Shown piece by piece: positions 30,136 to 40,737 of a stretch of 59,523 bases of DNA. Position 1 is the stretch's first letter, and each line of letters opens with the position of its first letter. The notes under the pieces were generated by a model. The model saw only the letters and a program-made list of their open reading frames with translations, was not told the DNA's origin and made no database searches. Origin of the DNA: Paraglaciecola arctica BSs20135 (GTDB taxonomy: Bacteria > Pseudomonadota > Gammaproteobacteria > Enterobacterales > Alteromonadaceae); the NCBI RefSeq assembly GCF_000314995.1, contig NZ_BAEO01000043.1:1-59523 (forward strand). The letters are read 5' to 3'. The position numbers and the translations under genes were made by a program.

Positions 30136-30504
30136 TTAATGACAAATACTTTTACCCGTCGAAAAATCCATGCCATCAAAATCAGTACAACTAAAGCCAT
30201 TCTCAGATTCAGTGCATGATGGTTCTGCCCTAAGTTCCTCGCAAAGTTCTCGATTGTGCTTTTTCCAAAACATGCCATCCAAGATAATACCTAGAGCAAT
30301 TAAGAATAAACCGACTAAAGCAAGGTATCTAAATTTTTCCCAAAAAAGCCCCAATACCGAAGATACAATTCCAATTAAATAACCGAGACTTATCATCAGG
30401 TAATACCCAGCAGTACTTCCAGCTAAGCCGAATATTATTCCAATTCCGAAAACAGGAATGGTTAAAATTAACAACACTAAAATAACTATGTTGATTTCTT
30501 TCAT
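30136..30504 (-). CDS. hypothetical small membrane protein
   Basis: A 122-residue protein with three or four hydrophobic helices (residues 5-85), then a polar tail with four Cys (ELCEELRAEPSCTESENGFSCTDFDGM...SICH) that could form disulfides outside the membrane. The family is not recognised. It is downstream of lldP in the same direction. Confidence 0.55.
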   Translation of the reverse strand: MKEINIVILVLLILTIPVFGIGIIFGLAGSTAGYYLMISLGYLIGIVSSVLGLFWEKFRYLALVGLFLIALGIILDGMFWKKHNRELCEELRAEPSCTESENGFSCTDFDGMDFSTGKSICH

Positions 30505-30622
30505 TTAGTAAGTCGCCAATTTTGTCCCTTAATTAATCTATGGCTGTCCTAAGTAGAGATGTACTTGTACGTACTAGCATAAAGGAGAGTTTTATTTACC
30601 AGTAAAGATCTCCAATCTGAAC

Positions 30623-32605
30623 TCACCTCAACAACCTCTCTGACAAACCACTGCCCCGCACACACTGCTGCCCCAAACTTAAACTCAACGCCTTACTCTC
30701 ACCAAATAACCCAAACTTCTTCTTAGCACGAGTAAGGCCAGTATAAATCAACTCCCTATTCAACCCCCTGCCCTGATTATTAGCCGTAATAGGCGGCAAA
30801 CATAAATAAACCGATTCAAACTCAGACCCTTGGCTTTTATGAATAGTCATAGCGTACAAAGTTTCTAAACTAGGCAAACGACTAGGCAACAATCCTCTGA
30901 GCTCACCTTCGGGTGTCACAAACCAAACTTTGGTTAAAGCAACATTGTTAGGGTCTGGCATAACTATGCCCACATCACCGTTAAACAACTTAAGCTGGTG
31001 ATCATTTTTCGATAACATAACCGGTCTGCCAACATAGAAGTCTTTGCTATTATCTATCAAGCCTTGTTTGTGCAATTCGCTCTCGATCAAAACATTTAGC
31101 TGCGTAACGCCCCAATATCCACTCTTTTGGGCGCATAACACTTGTTGTTGATGCAAATATTGAAATGCTTGGCGTAAGTCACCTTGTTGTATCGCTTGAG
31201 TGTATTGTTTATAAATAGGCAAGAGTTGCGTGATAAGTGTTTTGAGTATTTCACTAGCAACGGTCTGTGGTGAAGTTTGCGTAGGTTGATACCAATTTAT
31301 GTCGCTAAACTGATCGTTATTTAACAAACTAAGGCATCGCGCAACCTGCCCTGCTTTGACCTGTTTAGCTAATTGCCCGATGCCGCTGTTTTCGCCAAAT
31401 CTATGGCTTTTGATTAACCTGACCACATTGTCTTGGATAACACTTTGATCAGTCGTTGCAGTGGTAACAACTTCCAAATTAGGTACACAGAGCAACTTTG
31501 CTAAATGCTGCTGCATAGTTTCGCTATACGCCATCAAAGTAGAATCGAGACTTTCACCATTAGAGTGTTCATTTTGTAAATGCTTATCTTGAAAGTGACT
31601 GGCAGCGCAGATATCTGATAATACACTGCCGGTTTCTACCGAGGCTAGTTGGTCTTGATCGCCTAACAAAATAATCTGCGCATCTTTTGGCAGTGCTGCG
31701 AATAGTTTTGCCATTAGCGGTAAGTCGACCATTGATGCTTCATCAAGTACCAACACATCCAAATGTAATGGATGACTGGCATTGGCTTTAAAATAAGGGC
31801 TTTGTGGCTTAGCGCCTAATAAGCGATGAATGGTTTGACATTGTTCCGGCAAATTTGTTTGTAGATCAGTAGGTAATTTTTGTTTTGCGGCGCTGATGGA
31901 CTCTGTCAATCTTGCCGCGGCTTTACCTGTTGGTGCTACTAATTGTATATTTAGTACTTTACCCTTTTTAGCGGCGAGCCCTTGTAATAACGCCAGCAGT
32001 TTTGTGACTGTAGTGGTTTTACCTGTGCCCGGCCCACCAGTAATAAAACTCAGTGTTTGGCTGGCAGCAATACATACCGCTATTTTCTGCCAATCGAGAG
32101 ATGACTGTTGTTCTTCAAACAAATCACTTAATAAAATCTGCGCAGAAGCAAGATCCAAGTCTAGTATTTTAGCGGCTTTTTCTCTGATGATAGCCGCTAG
32201 TTGCGACTCGTATTGCCAATATCGCTGCAAATAGAGCTTGCCGTTTTGCAGCACTAGCGGTTTTGCGGTGTTTTCATCTAAGTTACTGACAGTTGCAGCC
32301 ACGTTCGCGAAAGTAAGTGCCTTTTCGATATAACTTTGCAGTATTTTTGCTTCTGGGAAATGATAGACACCTGAAAATGGTTGGCCTAAACTTTCTACGT
32401 TAATACAGCTATGTTGTTCACCGGTTTGGGCGCTTACGTAAGCCGCCAACATAGTGAGGCATTCTCTATCTGAATTATCTAGAGCAGACTCTTCACTATA
32501 AACAAAATCGGCAAAGGCCATATCGATAGCGCGAATTTTTGACATCTTAAGTAGTTGCTCAAGTGCGTCTTTTAAGGCTGGATTGTTTTGCACTTGCATC
32601 AACAT
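30623..32605 (-). CDS. recD: exodeoxyribonuclease V alpha subunit RecD
   Basis: A 660-residue SF1B 5'-3' helicase subunit of RecBCD. Walker A is TGGPGTGKTTTV (about 190-201), motif II is VLDEASMVDL, motif III QIILLGDQDQL, and the C-terminal UvrD-like motif YAMTIHKSQGSEFE with LIYTGLTRAK. It starts 7 bp after the recB stop. The faster lead motor in RecBCD, it is also required for nuclease control. Confidence 0.95.
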   Translation of the reverse strand: MLMQVQNNPALKDALEQLLKMSKIRAIDMAFADFVYSEESALDNSDRECLTMLAAYVSAQTGEQHSCINVESLGQPFSGVYHFPEAKILQSYIEKALTFANVAATVSNLDENTAKPLVLQNGKLYLQRYWQYESQLAAIIREKAAKILDLDLASAQILLSDLFEEQQSSLDWQKIAVCIAASQTLSFITGGPGTGKTTTVTKLLALLQGLAAKKGKVLNIQLVAPTGKAAARLTESISAAKQKLPTDLQTNLPEQCQTIHRLLGAKPQSPYFKANASHPLHLDVLVLDEASMVDLPLMAKLFAALPKDAQIILLGDQDQLASVETGSVLSDICAASHFQDKHLQNEHSNGESLDSTLMAYSETMQQHLAKLLCVPNLEVVTTATTDQSVIQDNVVRLIKSHRFGENSGIGQLAKQVKAGQVARCLSLLNNDQFSDINWYQPTQTSPQTVASEILKTLITQLLPIYKQYTQAIQQGDLRQAFQYLHQQQVLCAQKSGYWGVTQLNVLIESELHKQGLIDNSKDFYVGRPVMLSKNDHQLKLFNGDVGIVMPDPNNVALTKVWFVTPEGELRGLLPSRLPSLETLYAMTIHKSQGSEFESVYLCLPPITANNQGRGLNRELIYTGLTRAKKKFGLFGESKALSLSLGQQCVRGSGLSERLLR

Positions 32606-32612
32606 AGCTGGC

Positions 32613-35600
32613 TTACCATAAGTCTAACTGTCCTTGTTGTTGAGGCTTTTCATCAGGCTGAGGCTCTTTATTAAGCTGAGGCTCTTCATTAAGCTGAGGC
32701 TCTTCATTAAGCTGAGGCTCTGTTTTCGCCGACGGCTTACCTGAGAACAAATCATCTAATGCTTGGATCATTGATTTTTCAGGTAAAACAAAATACACAC
32801 CATTGCCAGGCACTGTTTGGCTCATGCCGCGAATAAATAAGTAATAAGCGCCACCAATATGAGTGTGATAATCGTAATTAGGTAGTTTGTGTTGTAGCCA
32901 GCGATGTAAGGCTAAGGTATATAAAATCGCTTGTAGATGATAATCGTGGCCTGTCATAGCCTCTTCCATGGCCGAATAATGGTAGTTGTCATAACTATCA
33001 CCTAAATGGTTAGACTTATAGTCGGCTACATAAAACTTGCCTTCAAATTCAAACATTAAGTCGATAAAACCTTTGATCATGCCGTTAAGTTGCTCGAACT
33101 GGTAGTCACGCTTGTGTTGTTTAAAATTCTGATTAATGATGCGATTGAAGTCATCCACCTTCACTTCATGCAAGGGCATGTGAAATTCCATCTCTACTTT
33201 GACTTGTTTAGCAGATAACTGCGCCAAACTTATTGCAGGTGTTTCTGCTTCAGCCGCACTAAATGGCGTAAGCAATACATCTGTTAACCAGTTTTCTAGG
33301 CAGCCATGCCATTGCTCACCAATACCAAACCAAGTGGATTGTTGGGTTATCACTTCAGCAAGTTGCTGAGGCTTTTGCAGATCAATATTTTCTAACACTC
33401 CATGTAAAAACGACCCTGCGTTAGCGCCGCGTTCAAAACTAAATGGACTTTGCGCCAGCTCGGCGTTTTGTGCTGATTGCTCAGTGATTTCTTCCCCCTG
33501 AAGAAGATTTAACACTTGGTCTTGGCCTTCATCTTGCCCCGGCGCAGGCATATCTAAATGCACTTGCTGACTACTAATGGCTGAATAGCTGGTTAAACGC
33601 CATGCCCTGTTAACCGGCTTGAGCAATTGTAAGGCTTTAAGTTGTGGCAGTTGTGTTTCACTGTCTTGTGATACAAGCCCCTGAGGTACTTCCCTTTGTA
33701 CTTGTGTAAAGTGACGATAAGACAAGTCACACTTAGCCCCTAAGGCCTGAATACGTTGAGCTATATGCTGATCGCTAATGCTTAGTTGTGGATCAGTTTC
33801 AGGTTCGTCTTTGCTCGACATCAACAAACAACCTAAGGCTGATTGCCCAAAGCCTGATACTTTTTTGCTCTTGCCTAAGTTGATATTCCACACACCAATA
33901 GAGCAATAATATACAGCACGGGTAACGGCCACATAAAACAAACGGATATCTTCGGCTAAACGCTCAAAATCAGCTTTTTGGAGGTTTTGGTCTTTCAATA
34001 AAAAGTCCACTTCAAGCTGCTGTTCATCGTTGTGATACAAGGCTTGTTGCGCGGTTTTATAACTGCTAGCAAAAGGTATAAACACTAAGGGGAATTCCAA
34101 CCCCTTAGAGGAATGCAAAGTGATGATCTGTACTAAATTGGCATCGCTTTCTAAACGAATTTGTTGGTTGTCGTTATTGTGATCTGGCTCTAACAAACAA
34201 CTTTCAAACCAATGAATAAGCTGCGCTTCGCCTACCAACTGTAAACTTTGCTGTTGTAACAATTCGGTTAAATGACGTAAGTCGGTGACACGTCTTAAAC
34301 CATCGGCTTGATGTTTAATCAAACCTTGTTCTACGTCAAAGTGTCGCAACACTTGGTTTATTGCACGGATCAAACCTTGTTTTTGCCAGGTTTGATGCCA
34401 GTAAAAACGTTGTTCCAAAACCTCTTGCCAACTTGATTCATCGTTAAACAAATTATCTAACTGCTGGGCATCAAAGGTGAATAACTCACTCATCAAGGCT
34501 GCTTTTAATAAGCGCTCATCCGTAGGTTGGCTAAGGGCTTTGAGTAATCTAAATAGGTCAACTGCAATTTGTGTAGCAAACACACTCTTGCGGGCTAAAA
34601 ACACACTAGCCACATTAACCGCTGACAAAGCATTTTTAATCACTTGAGCTTCATTACGATTACGCACTAATACGCAACAATCTCCAGCTGTGATGGCACG
34701 GTTTTTTATCAGCGCTTGCTCTGTTTTGGCTAAAGACAACCAGTGAGATATTTGATTAGCCGTAGCAATGGCTAATTGCCCAGACGCTTCGTTGGCTGAA
34801 ATAGGTAAGTTTTCGCTGCTGCACAAATGATTAAAGTCTAAACTCTCAACGGCTTTACCTTGCACCGTTAAACCCGCAAAATCTCGCCCTGCTTGTACCG
34901 GATAAAATGGAATACTTTGTTCGAACAAAAAGCCTTTACGGCTACTTTCAAATAACTGGTTAATGCCCTTTACTAGTTTTGGCGCTGAACGCCAGTTAGT
35001 GGCTAAGGTAAAATGCCGCTGCTTAGCAACCCAGTCTTTGGCTTTGATATACGTAAAAATGTCTGCACCACGAAACGCGTAAATCGCTTGTTTGGGGTCG
35101 CCAATCATGATCCAACAGGCTTGGCTCCCTGTTTCTGGCTCTTCTTTAGACGTGCCGTAAATACCTTGGAACACCTCAAACTGCACAGGATCGGTATCTT
35201 GGAATTCATCTATCAAAGCGACTGGGTAGTTTTGCCTAATAGTGTTGGCCAAAGCATTCGTTTTATTATCAGAGTCTGCTTGTTGATTAATAGCTCGCTG
35301 CAAACCAACCAGTAGATCGTCAGGCGATAACAAATGTAACATTTGTTTGTGAGAAGCAAGGTTTGCCGACACCACAGCCATAGCGTGTTGACTAAAGGCT
35401 AAGGTTAACTTTTGTTGGCAACCCAGTAACATGTTTTGTAGCACTTCAAACTGGCTAAAATCTAAGTGGGACAGATCCTCACTGCCTTTTTTGGCAGCCT
35501 TAGTGATTTGTTCAGGTGAGAACAACAGCCAGCCAGTCTTATCAAAATCAATTTGTAATAGATCACTTTTACAAAATGCCTGCATATCTTGTAGCGTTGG

Positions 35601-36389
35601 CAATTTTCCCAATTTAGCGCGGCCATTTAAGTTGGCCTTGCTGAGTTGTTGGCTGACGTCATTTGTTAACCACCAAGTTTTAAGTTTGGCAACTTGCTCG
35701 GCGTATTGATCAACACTTTTGATTGCAGCATCAATATCACAAGTTTGATGGGGCGTAGCATGTTGACTCAGCAAACGGCCAATACCTTTAAGCATGGCAT
35801 CGGGTGTCGCCCAATGTTTTAACAGTAACTGCAAACTTTGCTGTGGCAGAGGCACCACATGTTTACGCCAATAATCCTCGGCCGCTAATTTTAGCCATTC
35901 ACTTTCATCTAAAATAAAACTCTGTTCATACATAGCACCACTTTCAAAGGCATGCTCGGTCAGTGCTTTGTGACAAAAGCCGTGAATGGTGTACACAGCT
36001 GCTTCGTCCATTTGTTTACTGGCTAAGGCGAGTCGCTGGCAATCGAGTTCAACATTGTCACTTTGATCAATAAGCTGTTGTATAAAGGTGTCTTGGCTAG
36101 CTTTAGCAAAAAAGTCTAAGTAGGCCTGGCGCAAACGCTGGCGAATACGCTCTTTTAATTCACCTGTGGCGGCATTGGTAAAAGTAACCACTAATATTTG
36201 CTCAACGCCCAAAGGCGCGCAGCCATGGCCGAGTAACAAACGAATATACAAATTGACTATGGTGTAAGTTTTACCCGTGCCTGCACTGGCTTCAATCAGC
36301 GATACACCAGACAAGGGAAAGGTGAGCGTATCTAGTGGTTGCATCGACGTTGATTGGACTGTAGCGATGTCATTAGGTGTAAGATTCAT
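32613..36389 (-). CDS. recB: exodeoxyribonuclease V beta subunit RecB
   Basis: A 1258-residue SF1A helicase-nuclease. Walker A is EASAGTGKTYT (residues 33-43), motif II LIDEFQDTDP, motif V LHSSKGLEFPLVF. The C-terminal nuclease domain shows GFIDLMFEFEGKFYVADYKSN with the catalytic D...DYK. After the nuclease there is an unusual tail: about four copies of a six-residue EEPQLN-type repeat encoded by 18-bp DNA repeats, ending in QGQLDLW at the very C-terminus. The final QLDLW matches the bacterial sliding-clamp-binding pentapeptide consensus QL(S/D)LF in form. The start overlaps the recC stop (ATGA). Confidence 0.95.
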   Translation of the reverse strand: MNLTPNDIATVQSTSMQPLDTLTFPLSGVSLIEASAGTGKTYTIVNLYIRLLLGHGCAPLGVEQILVVTFTNAATGELKERIRQRLRQAYLDFFAKASQDTFIQQLIDQSDNVELDCQRLALASKQMDEAAVYTIHGFCHKALTEHAFESGAMYEQSFILDESEWLKLAAEDYWRKHVVPLPQQSLQLLLKHWATPDAMLKGIGRLLSQHATPHQTCDIDAAIKSVDQYAEQVAKLKTWWLTNDVSQQLSKANLNGRAKLGKLPTLQDMQAFCKSDLLQIDFDKTGWLLFSPEQITKAAKKGSEDLSHLDFSQFEVLQNMLLGCQQKLTLAFSQHAMAVVSANLASHKQMLHLLSPDDLLVGLQRAINQQADSDNKTNALANTIRQNYPVALIDEFQDTDPVQFEVFQGIYGTSKEEPETGSQACWIMIGDPKQAIYAFRGADIFTYIKAKDWVAKQRHFTLATNWRSAPKLVKGINQLFESSRKGFLFEQSIPFYPVQAGRDFAGLTVQGKAVESLDFNHLCSSENLPISANEASGQLAIATANQISHWLSLAKTEQALIKNRAITAGDCCVLVRNRNEAQVIKNALSAVNVASVFLARKSVFATQIAVDLFRLLKALSQPTDERLLKAALMSELFTFDAQQLDNLFNDESSWQEVLEQRFYWHQTWQKQGLIRAINQVLRHFDVEQGLIKHQADGLRRVTDLRHLTELLQQQSLQLVGEAQLIHWFESCLLEPDHNNDNQQIRLESDANLVQIITLHSSKGLEFPLVFIPFASSYKTAQQALYHNDEQQLEVDFLLKDQNLQKADFERLAEDIRLFYVAVTRAVYYCSIGVWNINLGKSKKVSGFGQSALGCLLMSSKDEPETDPQLSISDQHIAQRIQALGAKCDLSYRHFTQVQREVPQGLVSQDSETQLPQLKALQLLKPVNRAWRLTSYSAISSQQVHLDMPAPGQDEGQDQVLNLLQGEEITEQSAQNAELAQSPFSFERGANAGSFLHGVLENIDLQKPQQLAEVITQQSTWFGIGEQWHGCLENWLTDVLLTPFSAAEAETPAISLAQLSAKQVKVEMEFHMPLHEVKVDDFNRIINQNFKQHKRDYQFEQLNGMIKGFIDLMFEFEGKFYVADYKSNHLGDSYDNYHYSAMEEAMTGHDYHLQAILYTLALHRWLQHKLPNYDYHTHIGGAYYLFIRGMSQTVPGNGVYFVLPEKSMIQALDDLFSGKPSAKTEPQLNEEPQLNEEPQLNKEPQPDEKPQQQGQLDLW
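32642..32721. repeat. 18-bp tandem repeat inside recB 3' end
   Basis: Four 18-bp units of the type GAGGCTCTTCATTAAGCT at 32642, 32660, 32678 and 32696, then a partial fifth. The units are in frame and encode a Glu/Pro/Gln/Leu/Asn linker. Two adjacent units are identical, so copy number may vary between strains. Confidence 0.85.
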
Positions 36390-39300
36390 TTGGCTTCACC
36401 TAATGCAACAAGAGGTAAAAGTAACACTTCAGCTATTTGGCTAAAGCCTTCAAAATGTTCGCCTAAATCAGGGCAAACCCTTTGAATGTGGGCTTCACCG
36501 CCCTCGCCTGCAGCAAAGTCATTGCCTATAAAAGTGCTTAAGGTTTTGTTTATATCTTGAGTGCTTACCCATTGCCAAGCGGCTTCGGGGTAAAAATGTA
36601 ATATTTGATCGGCACCACGCTGCCAATGCTCAAGCCAAATAGCTAATTGCTGCTTGGCTTGTTGTTTTTCTATGACAGGCAATGAATACAATTTTTCGGT
36701 GCTTATAAAATGGGCCTGACTGAGTCCCGTTTTACAACCATTGGCGCACAAACAAAGCCATTGTAAATACAAGGCTATGCGATCTTTAGCCCTGAGTTTT
36801 CCGGTTCGCCAGAGTATTAAGTCTTGGCCATAAAGATTAGCTACACGACCTAATAAAGTGATGTCATCAAACCGCAATTCAATATCCACACTTTGTGATG
36901 TGTTAATCGATTGACTCAACTGAGTAATTTGTTGCGCTAAGTCGCTGCTTTGTTTGTTTAATGGTCTAAGTGCTAATTCACCCGTTTGCCCTACTGGTAA
37001 TTTGCCCTCGGCTCTTAATTTATTTAATAATCCAAAGCTAATATTTTGTTGCTCGTCGAGCTGTGCCGCTGCAATGTCTGGATCTTCGCTAAGGGCCATA
37101 GCAAGAGTGTGTTGAACCAATCTTTCGTTTACTTGGTATCTGTCGAGTCCATCAAATGCAAAAGGTTCTTCATCGCTATTTTGTTGGCCTAGTGGGTAAA
37201 AACGGGTTTGCCAACGCTGAATAAAAAACGCTTTAGCGGGGTTTTGGAAAAACTGTATCAATGTTTCAAGCTCTAGCTGAGTTGATTGCTCTAAAGATTG
37301 AGTCAAAGGGGCGCTATTAAACTTCAATGCTAGCGAAGCTTGCTGCAATTGCTCGGCAATATTTTGTTGTTTTTGATTAAAGCTTAAAAAAGACTCAGGT
37401 TTGTTATCAGCTACAGCAGTCTCAAAGTAAGCCTGATTAAAAGGCTGTAATTTATGTTTAGCCGTTAAGTGCGCAAGTAGATTTGCCTCGGTATCTTCTA
37501 CCTGCAACCCCAATTCACCATTCAAACAAAAACCTTGTTGGCAATATTCCAGTAATTCACTGAGTAAAATTGAAGGAGCCATGAGACTATTGTCTTTTTG
37601 ACTAAACCCTTGATAGCTAAAATACAGTTGTTCTCTGGCCGACAATAAGGCTTCTAAAAACAAATATCTGTCATCTAACCTGCGAGATCTGTCGCCACGT
37701 TTAGCAGGTGCCAAACGCATTAAGTCAAATCCCATGGGCACACTTTGCCGTGGATAATCGCTGTCATTCATGCCCAACAAACACACCATTTTAAAGGGGA
37801 TACTTCGCATCGGCATCAAAGTACAAAAATTCACATAACCCGCTAAAAATCGCTGGCCTACGCCGGTTTCCTGAATGTTTTGCTGTAATTCACTCACAAA
37901 CACATCTTGATCAATCTCATCTGTATATTGCTGGCTGTGAACTAACATTTTTTCGAGGGTTTCTCGAAGGATCAACATATCCGACTGTTCAGTTTCATCG
38001 GCATCGTACAACTCAGATAACAACTCGAGGGATTGCTCGACTTTTTGCTGAATGTTTTGTGACTGCTGGCAAAATGCCAATACTTTTAACAGTGCGCCGG
38101 TAAACTGATAACACTTACCTAAAGCCACAGCTTGCTGACCTTCTATATCAGCATAAGCCGAAATCAATTCTTGTTTGCCTTGGTACAGCTCTGTGCTTGC
38201 CATGGCATAACCGGCTAACAATCGCTGCAAACCAAACACCCAAGTATTTTGTTTTTCAGCAGGCAGATCCCAACGTTGTTTATCTTGTTCGTTCCAACCC
38301 CAGCGCACACCTGCATCGGTTAACCAATGTTGTAATAACTCAAATTCTTGGGGATCAATCGCAAATTTGCGCTGCACCGCAGGCACTTCAAGCAAAGACA
38401 ATACTTCAGATAAAGTTAAGCGGCTTTGATGTAATTTCATCAACTGCAAAAAACTGCTTAACAAAGGTGAGACTTGACCCACATTACGGTCTGATATGGC
38501 ATAAGGAATAGCCAACTTATGATCTACCGCACCAAATACACCTTCAATAAAAGGCGCGTAAGTGGCGACATCAGGCATCATCACAATCACATCACCAGGG
38601 TGCCAATCGGGATTGTCGTTAAAACGTTTTAATAATTGATCGTGAAGTATCTCTAGCTCACGTACTTTTGAATGACAAGCATGCACTTGTAAAGAGTGGT
38701 CTGATGCAGCAATTTCAACTTTTGGATAAGTTTTGCCGTTAGATAACAACTCACTAGCATCTAGTTCATCTGCAGTTGCTCTAAACTGTAAGTTGTTCAC
38801 ATCAGACTGAATATGCTGCAGTAAACATTCAGGTTGAATATCGATAAAGCAGTCTTGTTGCTGCAAGTCTAGGCCAAGTAACATATCTTGGTAATCTCGG
38901 CCTAACTTGCCCCAAGAAGCAAGCAATGGATTACCAATATCTAAAAACTCGACACCGGCTAATTCTGTATTATCTATGGCTTTAAGCTGGGCTTTGGCCT
39001 GAGTTTTTTTATCAACAATATCGCCCCAATAATGCTGACTTGGGTTAAACCAAAATATCAACACATCTCGGGTTTCAGCCAAGGCACTGAGTACTTCTAG
39101 CTGCTGCATCGGCATAGCTGAAATACCAAACACCATAAGTGGTTTTTCAGCTTTAGCGGCATTGTTCGCAGTATGTAATGCTTCAAGCAAAGTGTGATGT
39201 AAATTGGCTCTATGAAAAGGTGATTCACCTAAGGCCTCACTATTGGTAACCAAAGCACGCCATAAAATAGGCTGCCATGGGTGAGATTCACAGATACTTT

Positions 39301-39787
39301 TATCATGGCTATCAGGAATATCATTATGACCCGCTTCCCAATGTATGATCCAATCGGGTCGATAAACCAAATATTGATCGTACACATCAGCAATTTTAGC
39401 TGCTAGTTGATACAACTTAAGAGGTTGTGAATCCGACAAATATTGTGCAATGGCGGCAAATTCAGCTTGCTCAAGCATAGTGGGCAATATCGACATGAGT
39501 TTCCATGACATATTGGGCTTAGTAAAGGCTGATTGATCAGGCAGGTCTTGAATATGCTGTTGGTATAATTGCCAAATAAAACTCGACGGCAGTGGGAAGT
39601 CAATATTCGCAGCTATACCTAGTTTTTCAGCTATTTGAATTTTTAACCACTGGGACATGCCTGGGCTTTGTACCAATATTTGATCTGAATCAAATACCGA
39701 ACTGCCCTGACCTGCCGTTTCTTGCAAACAGCTGATTAAACTCTCAGCTAAGCATTCCATTTTGTTTGACTGAACCAGATAGAGCAT
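36386..39787 (-). CDS. recC: exodeoxyribonuclease V gamma subunit RecC
   Basis: From the ATG at 39787 this is about 1133 residues beginning MLYLVQSNKMECLAESL, the usual RecC opening; a longer frame to 39847 adds 20 basic residues not expected in the family. RecC is a catalytically dead helicase-like scaffold that recognises Chi. Family-like segments include RELEILHDQLLKRF and FCTLMPMRSIPFKMVCLLGMN. The order recC-recB-recD is direct, without the ptrA gene found between recC and recB in E. coli. It diverges from ppk2. Confidence 0.93.
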   Translation of the reverse strand: MLYLVQSNKMECLAESLISCLQETAGQGSSVFDSDQILVQSPGMSQWLKIQIAEKLGIAANIDFPLPSSFIWQLYQQHIQDLPDQSAFTKPNMSWKLMSILPTMLEQAEFAAIAQYLSDSQPLKLYQLAAKIADVYDQYLVYRPDWIIHWEAGHNDIPDSHDKSICESHPWQPILWRALVTNSEALGESPFHRANLHHTLLEALHTANNAAKAEKPLMVFGISAMPMQQLEVLSALAETRDVLIFWFNPSQHYWGDIVDKKTQAKAQLKAIDNTELAGVEFLDIGNPLLASWGKLGRDYQDMLLGLDLQQQDCFIDIQPECLLQHIQSDVNNLQFRATADELDASELLSNGKTYPKVEIAASDHSLQVHACHSKVRELEILHDQLLKRFNDNPDWHPGDVIVMMPDVATYAPFIEGVFGAVDHKLAIPYAISDRNVGQVSPLLSSFLQLMKLHQSRLTLSEVLSLLEVPAVQRKFAIDPQEFELLQHWLTDAGVRWGWNEQDKQRWDLPAEKQNTWVFGLQRLLAGYAMASTELYQGKQELISAYADIEGQQAVALGKCYQFTGALLKVLAFCQQSQNIQQKVEQSLELLSELYDADETEQSDMLILRETLEKMLVHSQQYTDEIDQDVFVSELQQNIQETGVGQRFLAGYVNFCTLMPMRSIPFKMVCLLGMNDSDYPRQSVPMGFDLMRLAPAKRGDRSRRLDDRYLFLEALLSAREQLYFSYQGFSQKDNSLMAPSILLSELLEYCQQGFCLNGELGLQVEDTEANLLAHLTAKHKLQPFNQAYFETAVADNKPESFLSFNQKQQNIAEQLQQASLALKFNSAPLTQSLEQSTQLELETLIQFFQNPAKAFFIQRWQTRFYPLGQQNSDEEPFAFDGLDRYQVNERLVQHTLAMALSEDPDIAAAQLDEQQNISFGLLNKLRAEGKLPVGQTGELALRPLNKQSSDLAQQITQLSQSINTSQSVDIELRFDDITLLGRVANLYGQDLILWRTGKLRAKDRIALYLQWLCLCANGCKTGLSQAHFISTEKLYSLPVIEKQQAKQQLAIWLEHWQRGADQILHFYPEAAWQWVSTQDINKTLSTFIGNDFAAGEGGEAHIQRVCPDLGEHFEGFSQIAEVLLLPLVALGEAK

Positions 39788-39873
39788 AAATAAGGTATGT
39801 TTCTTGAGCCGAAGGATGTAGAGTTTTAGTCTATCAAAGTCTTTCATTTTATTAACAGATATTTACCAAGCCA

Positions 39874-40644
39874 ATGAAAAAATCCAAATATGAAAAACAC
39901 TTAGCTAAATTGGAAGTTGAACTGGCCCATTTGCAAGAGTCAGTGCAACAAACTGGTCAAAAAATTGTGGTGCTTTTTGAAGGTAGAGATGCGGCTGGTA
40001 AAGGTGGGGCAATCAAAGCCATCACTGCCAAGCTTAACCCTAGGATCGTCCGTATTGTAGCCTTGAGTAAACCTACCGACAGAGAGGCCACCCAGTGGTA
40101 TTTTCAACGTTATGTTGCTCATTTACCTGCTGCGGGTGAAATAGTGTTATTTGATCGTAGTTGGTACAACCGTGCGGGTGTAGAAAAAGTCATGGGTTTT
40201 TGTACTGAAAATCAATGCCAAGAGTTTTTGATTACCTGCCCCGCTTTTGAAGATACCTTAATAAAATCAGGCATCACTCTGATCAAGTATTGGTTTTCAG
40301 TATCTGACGAAGAACAAGAGAAACGTTTTAACAAACGACTGAGTAATCCACGAAAACGCTGGAAGTTTTCAGAGATGGATCTTGCATCACGCAGTAAGTG
40401 GGTTGAATATTCACAAGCGAAAGACGCCATGTTCGAACATACCGACACCGAGCAAAGTCCATGGTATGTAGTCGATGCAGACGACAAAAAAGCAGCCAGA
40501 TTAAATTGTATTGATCATCTGTTATCACAAATTGATTATCATCCAGTAAAACATCCAGAAATAACCTTACCTGAAATCGACAGAAAAGATTATCAACGCC
40601 CTCCACATAAACACCAAAGACATATTCCGCATAAATTTGGGTAA
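39874..40644 (+). CDS. ppk2: polyphosphate kinase 2 family protein
   Basis: A 256-residue P-loop kinase that moves phosphate between polyphosphate and nucleotides. Walker A is EGRDAAGKGG (about 35-44), Walker B IVLFDRSWYNRAG, and the lid motif RLSNPRKRWKFSEMD. It ends in a basic His-rich tail (RPPHKHQRHIPHKFG), as in class I single-domain PPK2, which favours ATP/GTP and ADP/GDP. It diverges from recC with 86 bp between starts. Confidence 0.93.
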   Translation: MKKSKYEKHLAKLEVELAHLQESVQQTGQKIVVLFEGRDAAGKGGAIKAITAKLNPRIVRIVALSKPTDREATQWYFQRYVAHLPAAGEIVLFDRSWYNRAGVEKVMGFCTENQCQEFLITCPAFEDTLIKSGITLIKYWFSVSDEEQEKRFNKRLSNPRKRWKFSEMDLASRSKWVEYSQAKDAMFEHTDTEQSPWYVVDADDKKAARLNCIDHLLSQIDYHPVKHPEITLPEIDRKDYQRPPHKHQRHIPHKFG

Positions 40645-40737
40645 ATGCAGGTTTAGCTAAGCAAGAGTTATTGATACAATCATAAACAGTGGTAACAACA
40701 GTTGCCGACCCATTTCTATTTCCTTTGGATCTCCTAC

